The translations under genes were made by a program, and so were the position numbers. Source: Saprospiraceae bacterium (GTDB lineage: Bacteria; Bacteroidota; Bacteroidia; Chitinophagales; Saprospiraceae). Taken from it: a DNA stretch of 64,000 nucleotides. Of the stretch, positions 57,189 through 64,000 are shown in pieces. The stretch spans positions 160,377-224,376 of the forward strand of contig JADKCF010000008.1 of assembly GCA_016714765.1 (NCBI GenBank), given 5' to 3'. Positions within the stretch are counted from its first letter, which is position 1; every line of letters begins with the position of its first letter. The notes below the pieces were generated by a model, which was not told the origin of the DNA, searched no databases, and saw only the letters and a program-made list of their open reading frames with translations.

Positions 57189-58024
57189 AAATCACAGTAT
57201 GGGGTTGCAGAGGCTCATTGCCGTCACCTGGTCCGGAATATAACAGATTTGGAGGCAATACTTCATGTGTAGAAGTAGAACATAACAATACCTGTATCAT
57301 CCTGGACGGTGGTTCTGGTATTCAGCGGCTTGGCCAGTATATGAAAAAAGATATCAACGAATTGCATATTCTGCTCACACATTTGCACATTGATCATACA
57401 ATGGGTCTTGGCTTTTTTCTACCACTATACAATCCAAATGTTAAAGTCCATCTGTGGGGTCCTTCTTCAGGTGACGAACCATTACTAAACAGGCTTCGAC
57501 GTTACTTTTCTCCACCGTTATTTCCGGTGAGACTTAATGAACTGCCGTCACATCCTATCATTCATGAGATGGACGAAAGCCAGTTCAATATTGGTGATGT
57601 GACCATACATTCGAGTTTTTTGTGCCATCCGGGTCCAACACTGGGATTCAGGGTTACTTGTGGTCGGTCATCGTTTGCCTATATGCCGGACCACGAAGTA
57701 GCCCTGGGCTCTCCAAATTTTCCAAATGAACCTGAATGGACAAGTGGTTATGCGATTGCAAAGGATGTAGATTTATTGTTTCATGATGCTCAATACAGTA
57801 GCAGTGAATATAAGTCTAAAATAGGGTGGGGACACAGTTCTATGGCCGACGCCATCAAGTTTGCTACTTTATGTAAGGTCAAACACCTTGCACTTTTTCA
57901 CCATGATCCCGCTCATTCTGATCAAAAATTGCAAGGCTTGCTGGAAGATTATATGAAAAATACTGCCTGCAATTTCAAAATTACGCTGTGTGAAGAAGGT
58001 AACTCGTATCATCTGCCTGAATGA
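57185..58024 (+). CDS. MBL-fold metallo-hydrolase
   Basis: 279 residues. The metal site is built from LLTHLHIDHTMG (HxHxDH), the His in FLCHPGPTLGF, the Asp in LLFHDAQYS and GWGHSS. It starts MKITVWGCRGSLPSPGPEYN, a pattern shared with cyclic-nucleotide phosphodiesterase-like and PhnP/RNase Z-like members. No signal peptide. The coupled PAS protein suggests a signal-controlled hydrolase, for example of a cyclic nucleotide, but this is inference. Confidence 0.82.
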   Translation: MKITVWGCRGSLPSPGPEYNRFGGNTSCVEVEHNNTCIILDGGSGIQRLGQYMKKDINELHILLTHLHIDHTMGLGFFLPLYNPNVKVHLWGPSSGDEPLLNRLRRYFSPPLFPVRLNELPSHPIIHEMDESQFNIGDVTIHSSFLCHPGPTLGFRVTCGRSSFAYMPDHEVALGSPNFPNEPEWTSGYAIAKDVDLLFHDAQYSSSEYKSKIGWGHSSMADAIKFATLCKVKHLALFHHDPAHSDQKLQGLLEDYMKNTACNFKITLCEEGNSYHLPE

Positions 58025-58308
58025 TATAATATCGATTGTTGTAATTGTATTGCAGCACTTTTACACTTACTGATGAAAATCAAAATATGTGTTGAAATTT
58101 TAGTTTTAAAAATCTGCGTTCTCATCTTATTACATGAGCCATCCTATGGATAACCTCCATCATGACCACTAAATAAAAATAATGGTTTTGAGCTCAGCAT
58201 TTCGGGAGATTATTTTTGGTATAATAATTGCATTACAATAATATGTAATATGTATAAACCATGTTTAGTTGTACTAATGAATGATGTTTAATGCTAATTT
58301 ATTATTAA

Positions 58309-61300
58309 TTGAAATTATTTAATCACATATCTGTTTATATACTTGCTGCAGGGATAACAGTGAGCCTGGGTATTGGTATCGCTCTACGAGATATTTTACT
58401 TCTTCCTCCGAATGTAATCCATGTCATTGCAGGTAATGATAAGACCATCTGTCTGAATCAAAATCTTCTGATATCTGATCTGGGCGCCAATATCAGTGGA
58501 GATGTTTCTGATGGAGACTGGATTTCATTTGGCGATGGAAGATTCCAGCCGGGCAACCTACTGACTGTGCGATATAGTGTCGCCCAAAACAATCAAGTGA
58601 GCTATGTACCCGGTCCCAACGATAAAGCATTGGGTTTTTACAGATTCATGTTGTTGTCAGATGCACCACAAGGGGGCACTCCCCAGCAAAAGGTCTCAGA
58701 CGAAGTTACTATCACTTTTCAATCAGCACCTCCGCTTATATGTTCAAGCAATTTTAACGTTTCACTCAATGAAGGTTGTACCCAGAAGGTAGATGTCTCC
58801 ATGTTGCAATCCAATCCGGTCACTCCTTACAGCAACTATATCATCACACTTTATGAACCCAATGGTCAGATCATAGCAGGTAACGTGCTGACCAAATCTC
58901 ATATAGACAAGGAAATCACTTTCAAACTCGGACATCAGTGCACTTCCAATACTTGTTGGGGCAAATTTAAAGTAGAGGATTATTTCCCTCCTGTATTTGT
59001 ATGTAAAAACGATACCATCCTATGCAACAAATCCACACTTCCGGACAGTCTTGGATTTCCCATACCAAATGGTGCTTATGTAGATACCATCATAAACAAC
59101 AAATACATTGTAAAAAACTGGGATGCCTGTAGCGATGTGGCACTCGAATATAAAGATGAAACGGTCAAGGCCAACTGTGCCAGAGACGAAGATAAGACCA
59201 TCACCCGAAAATGGAAAGCCATCGATGCCAAAGGAAACATAGCTACTTGCTCCGAACTGATAGTAGTCAAACGAATAAAGCTGGCGGCAGTCGTATTTCC
59301 ACCACATTTTGATGGTATAGACAAACCTGCATTTGAGTGTCTGGATACATTCCAAATGCTTGCGAACGGCAATCCATCACCTGATACCACCGGCAGACCT
59401 TCTACAGGCTACTGCAGCAACCTGCAGTTCAATATGACAGATGTCAGATTCGATTTGTGTGGTAAAAGTTTCAAAGTGGCTCGATCATGGTTTGTGATAG
59501 ACTGGTGCACTTCTGAAAGCGTGACAAAAAATCAAATCATTGTCGTCAGAGATAGCAGAGGCCCCGACCTGGTATGCAGAGATACTATTTTGCTGGAAGC
59601 TGGCAGTTATCATTGTTATGCAGAGGACACGGAGATACCTTCTTTATTGTCCTCTACAGATTGTGCGGAATATACTATCCAATACGATTTAAAGACAAGT
59701 TCAGGACTTTCTGTTCCTAACTTTCTACTATATACAGGACAAAAGAGCTATTTTAAAGGACTACCTGTTGGGTCCTATATGCTGGAATATCAGGTGACAG
59801 ATGCTTGTAATAATACATCTTACTGCCGATCGCAAGTGATAGTTGAAGACAGCACAGAGCCCTATGCAGTATGTGATCAGACCACAAAAGTAGCATTGGA
59901 TGCCAATGGTAAGAGTAGGGTATTTGCAGCTTCTTTGGATGATGGCAGTACTGACAACTGTGGTATTGCTTCCTTTAAAGTCAGAAGAATGACAGACGCA
60001 TGTGGATTTGGAACCACTTTTGGACCCTATGTGGATTTCTGTTGTGCTGACCTGAATTCGACCCAAATGGTGGCATTGGAAGTGACAGATATCCACGGTA
60101 ACAAAAATACCTGTATGGTAGAAGTCATCGTTGAAGATAAGATAAAACCTTCTATTACTTGTCCGCCTAATATCACATTGTCTTGTTCAGAAACATTAGA
60201 TCTTACCCATTTGGAAGTTTTTGGTAAGGTGGTGACCAAAGCTTCAGACATTAAAAACATATATTTATCCAATCAGTATCATAACGGACTAGTGGGTAAG
60301 GACGGTCTTGCCACGGATAACTGTAGTGTTTCTGTCTCTACCACCTATACTACTGACATAGTTTGTCACGTAGGCACTATAAGACGCACATTTATAGCAA
60401 CTGATGGCGGAGGAAGACAGGATTCGTGTTTTCAGACGATAACTATACTCAATCCTGATGTATTTAATTATGATGATATAACCTGGCCTCCTCATTTTGA
60501 AAACAACGGTTGCCGATATGAACAGACAGATCCTGCTCTTACCGGTAATCCAACATTTACCAATGCTTCTTGCGCTACCGTGGCAGCAACATATGAAGAC
60601 AATAAATTTTACATCGCTGATGGAGCATGTCTGAAAATTATCAGAACTTGGACAGTAGTAGATTGGTGTCAGTTTACTGGTGCCAGTACTGCGGGCAAAT
60701 GGGGACCATACATACAGGTGATCAAGCTGCACAATACAGACAAACCTGTTTTTAATGAAACATGCAGGGATACCAGTTTTTGTAGTTATGATATACAATG
60801 CAAAACAGGCGGTGTATTACTCACAAAACAAGCAACAGATCCATGTACTAAAGCATCAGATCTTATATGGAAGTATGAAATTGATGTAAACAGCGATGGT
60901 CAAATCGACACCACAGGCTACACCAACAAGTTTGAAGGCGACCTTCCGCTGGGACACCATAAAATTCACTGGAGAGTAGATGACCAATGCGGCAACTTTA
61001 ATACATGTTCACAGTCATTTTCTATTAAAGACTGTAAAAAGCCAACTCCGTATTGTCTTACTTCACTTACCATTACCTTGATGCAGGCAACCGGTCAAAA
61101 TACCATTTGGGCAAAAGATTTTAATCTGAATAGTCAGGATAATTGTACTAGTGATGAGGATCTCATTTATACTTTTAGTGATGCCTTCCCGGTAGCCTCA
61201 CTTATACATACTGTTCATTATTTTACCGGTAATGGTATATTGTCTTCAGAGGCAGACTTTCTGGCGGGAGTTGCGCAAAAATGGATTCCGGAAACAAACA

Positions 61301-62659
61301 GTTCAGGCCAGTTTTTTGATTGTGGAGACATACCCAATGGAAAATCAGCTGCAATACCATTAAAAATGACTGTGACTGACCTGCAAGGAAATCATGATTA
61401 TTGCGAGGTGGAACTTATCCTGCAGGATAATGGCAACAATTGTACTGACTTAATTACAGATGCCATCATATCAGGCAGAATTAGTACTGAAAATAATAAG
61501 ATTCCCAAAGGAACAAAAGTGCAATATGCTGCCATAGAAAAGGCCGGCGAAGTGGCTATTGCAGCATCAGATGGCAAATACAGCATCGATGGTTTGCCAT
61601 TGAACCTGGATTATAAAATAAAGCCGGAACTCAACTCTGATGTGCTCGAGGGTGTTTCTACAATCGATCTTGTACTGATTCAGCGACATATTCTAGGCTT
61701 AGGTGTATTTGATAGTCCTTATAAGACTATTGCTGCAGATGTAAATTCATCCGGTTCCGTCTCAGCTTCTGACCTGGTAGAATTGCGAAAACTGATATTG
61801 GGTATCACTGACAAATTTCCTAAAGGACTACAGTCATGGGTTTTTGTCAATAAAAAAGACGGAATACCTGATCTGACACAACCACATAATTATATTAATC
61901 ACCATGAAACCGGTGTTCTGACAGCCAACATGCCCGGCATTGATTTTGTTGCTGTAAAGATAGGTGATGTCAATCCAGTCTGCCTTTAATCTGGGTGGTG
62001 GCAATATTGAAAACAGGAGCCGGCCTTTTCCATTTGTGCTGTATACATCCATAGAAAAAATAAACGGGCAGCATTATTATACAATAAGGTCTTCTGAAGA
62101 TACATCAATAGACGGACTCCAGTTGTTTTTAGACTCCACTGAAGAAGTACCGTGGATATCAGAAAATTCTTCCATGGATTTCGCACTGCCTGATAGTGAA
62201 ACTTTCCTCGACCATCATATTTTGAACCATATTCAGTACAGCGCTGTGTCCGTCCAACTCAAGAGCGGACAGTTGTTGCACGCCTTTCCAATAAAAAATG
62301 ACTCTGACCCGTCAAAAATTATATTGAATCCGCTTAAGAATTCAGAAATTTATATGCCTTCAGGTGCTCGCCCCATACGACTGATAAACAGGATAGGAGG
62401 ACCATCACCTAAAATAGCATTGCTCACCAATCCGGTAGTAGGAGAGCTGAAGTTGCTAATTCCATCTGAGGTTGGTTCAGTTACGTATAGAATTATAAAC
62501 AGTAAAGGGGATGACATCATGAATGGACTTTTGTATCCGGACGGTTCACTCAGTGAACATACACTGGAGTTACCTGCTGCGGTGGGCCCGGGCATCTATT
62601 TTATCACCTGCAAATCTCCCGGATTTGTTCAGACCATTAAGTTTATCAGAGTTATTTAA
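58309..62659 (+). CDS. Giant secreted HYR/dockerin-like protein with T9SS sorting domain (one frameshift)
   Basis: Start TTG 58309 (an in-frame stop lies just upstream) gives a signal-like hydrophobic segment. About eight Cys-rich beta-sandwich modules follow with recurring motifs such as RKWKAIDAKGNIATC, VIDWCTSES, LEYQVTDACNNTSYC and VTDIHGNKNTC (HYR-like). A dockerin-like segment then appears (DVNSSGSVSASDLVELRKLILG). The frame ends at 61989, but dropping one C at 61975-61976 continues it as GDVNQSAFNLGGG into the stretch ending with a sorting domain (TNPVVGELKLLIP). The joined protein is about 1450 residues. It is a cell-surface or adhesive structural protein typical of Saprospiraceae. 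Confidence 0.82.
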
Positions 62660-63198
62660 GGTTTGTAAGGCTTTGTGTCGATGACTTTGTGATGGAGACT
62701 ATATACGTGATATATAAGTTGTTTATCACAATCTTAATCCATATTATCGAAGCATCTTCTTAGCGTACGCTCTTAAGCGCACCTTATTGGAATAAAAGCA
62801 TTTTTGTATTTAGAATAATTTAAGATGAGTATGCTGTCTCAAACTTATTATAAACGATATATTGAGGCCTTTAAAAAAATGAAAAAAAACTTTAAAAAAT
62901 TTTAATTTTAACTTAAGACTATTACCTTATTGATTTCAAAACTATTAAATATAACCTAAATATTTAATGTAATCGACATATTAAAAAGCTTCATCATGCA
63001 ATAATAAGTTTGGTCTGAAATTTGGCATTGTAATATCGTAAGAAGAGAAAATGTATCATATTTTTTGAAAATGATAGGTGGACTCTGATGCAGTAACTAA
63101 AAATACACAAGATAATACCAGTATGGGCTTAAGTGTCTGTACTGTTTGTTATAAAACATTTTTTAAGCAATTACGAATTTTACAAAATCCATCAATCG
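62660..63198. other. AT-rich intergenic region
   Basis: No gene is supported on either strand. It contains the 10-bp palindrome AGCGTACGCT at about 62763-62772 and a TAAGTTTG at 63005-63012, a possible promoter for the last gene although rather far upstream. Confidence 0.4.
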
Positions 63199-64000
63199 AT
63201 GAAGAACCCATTACTTACACATTTATTCAGCCTGATCAGCGATCGGAGCTTGAAATCATTTGCTGCGGTCACATTATGGATGATCTTAGCGGTGAATTTT
63301 TCTTTTTCCCAAGCCACGGTGTCAGAATGTTATTGTCTGAATAATGCTACAACAGCAAGCAACGGACAGTTTCGGGACGAAATCACCATCAATACAGGTG
63401 TGCCGGGCCAAATATGGCGATTACAAAGTCCTATTTCTGGCTTTTTTAATCCAGCCTCGTTGCCACCTCCGGCGACACCTATTCCTTATCTTATAAATAC
63501 ATTGGTGCCTGAGACAGGTCCTTCGTCAGGTATTTATAAGCTTACAGGCTTAAGAGTATCAGGAGGTTCCTGGTCTGCCAGGATTGTTAACGCAGCTACC
63601 AATCAAGTACTGGTTGTAGGGTCAAGCCGAACTTGCTCCTATCCTAATTTTAGCTTGACTGGTGATGCAAACGTTTGTCCGGGAGCTTCTGGCAAAGTTT
63701 ATTCTCTGGGCGCATTGCCTGCGGGAGAGTCCTATCAAGGTTCAATTTGGACAGTTTCTGGCGGTACAGCATCTGTAACTCCGGCCATACCGGCGGCAGG
63801 TAGTACGTCTGTTACGCTCACTTGGGGCCCAACGCCTGGAAGGTACTCCTTGGGAGTGTCCGGAACACATCAGATCTTCACAGGTCAGCCGCTGGGTTGT
63901 AATTTCAGTGCATCCAAAACTGTGGACATTACAAATGTGTCGGCTTACACTACCATCACAGGAGATTTTGGCAACTGTATAGGCGCTAGAAACTTACAGA
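63199..64000 (+). CDS. Giant secreted protein, 5' part only (runs off the window)
   Basis: From ATG 63199 (MKNPLLTHLFSLISDRSL) an open frame continues without a stop to the last base, 267 codons. A hydrophobic signal segment (FAAVTLWMILAVNFSFSQ) is followed by Cys-containing beta-sandwich sequence (ECYCLNNATT, LTGDANVCPGASGKVY, TWGPTPGRYSLGVSG) that resembles PKD/HYR-type surface proteins of Saprospiraceae. A T9SS sorting domain would be expected beyond the window. The 88-codon frame at 63078-63344 in another phase has no supporting features. Confidence 0.75.
   Translation, partial: MKNPLLTHLFSLISDRSLKSFAAVTLWMILAVNFSFSQATVSECYCLNNATTASNGQFRDEITINTGVPGQIWRLQSPISGFFNPASLPPPATPIPYLINTLVPETGPSSGIYKLTGLRVSGGSWSARIVNAATNQVLVVGSSRTCSYPNFSLTGDANVCPGASGKVYSLGALPAGESYQGSIWTVSGGTASVTPAIPAAGSTSVTLTWGPTPGRYSLGVSGTHQIFTGQPLGCNFSASKTVDITNVSAYTTITGDFGNCIGARNLQ

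Noticed and set aside
63078..63344. 88-codon frame starting MDSDAVTKN
   Set aside because: It is a shadow of the real frame starting at 63199, which has a signal peptide and stays open to the window end.
1..64000. tRNA or rRNA genes
   Set aside because: No T-loop pattern with matching acceptor stem and no rRNA-like segment was found on either strand by eye. A tRNAscan run would settle it.

Overview
The window looks like a chromosomal segment from an uncultured member of the Bacteroidota, most likely the Saprospiraceae. Evidence: at least seven surface proteins end in a type IX secretion (T9SS) sorting domain with a PNP motif. There is a PorP/SprF-type T9SS membrane protein, an ECF sigma/FecR/TonB-receptor/DUF4249 locus, HYR/SdrD-like giant surface proteins, and promoters of the Bacteroidota type (TAnnTTTG at -7) in front of many start codons. 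No tRNA, rRNA or CRISPR array was seen.

Layout. 1-8 kb: a broken membrane protein, an IS-end/hairpin remnant, a secreted GH13 amylase, an alpha/beta hydrolase and a secreted M1 aminopeptidase. 8-13.4 kb: an MFS transporter divergent from a cytoplasmic trehalase, then an SdrD-like surface protein. 13.7-20.5 kb (minus strand): PorP/SprF, then ECF sigma, FecR, TonB receptor, DUF4249 lipoprotein and an acetyltransferase. 20.6-25.4 kb: a GH109-like oxidoreductase/glycosidase, ArgE-type deacetylase, a second ECF sigma factor with a small membrane partner, a GNAT and a pentapeptide-repeat protein. 25.4-31 kb: moaA-moeA and a PNGase F-like/LamG secreted protein. 31-41 kb: an accessory block of secreted proteins, a wrecked T9SS gene with a tetranucleotide tract in its signal peptide, and three copies of a roughly 320-bp hairpin-rich repeat. 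Each copy carries the same predicted promoter and each sits upstream of a different small gene. 41-50 kb: a superfamily 1 helicase, a DUF4199 protein and a glycosyltransferase, then a PTPS-folE-fabD-yqgE cluster and an ABC-F ATPase. 50-58 kb: serine hydrolase, PLP desulfhydrase, TPR histidine kinase, NarL-type regulator, PAS protein and MBL hydrolase. 58-64 kb: two giant secreted proteins, the second running off the window.

Two cross-cutting points. First, at least nine otherwise well-conserved genes are split by single-base indels, mostly in short homopolymers. Restoring one base rejoins the family sequence each time, so indel errors in the assembly are as likely as real decay. The damage is densest at 34.5-41.7 kb. 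Second, the best candidate for something undescribed is the repeat-punctuated gene series at 37.4-40.9 kb. The repeats look like portable promoter/leader modules placed in front of interchangeable small genes, one of which is fused in frame to a repeat-encoded leader peptide.
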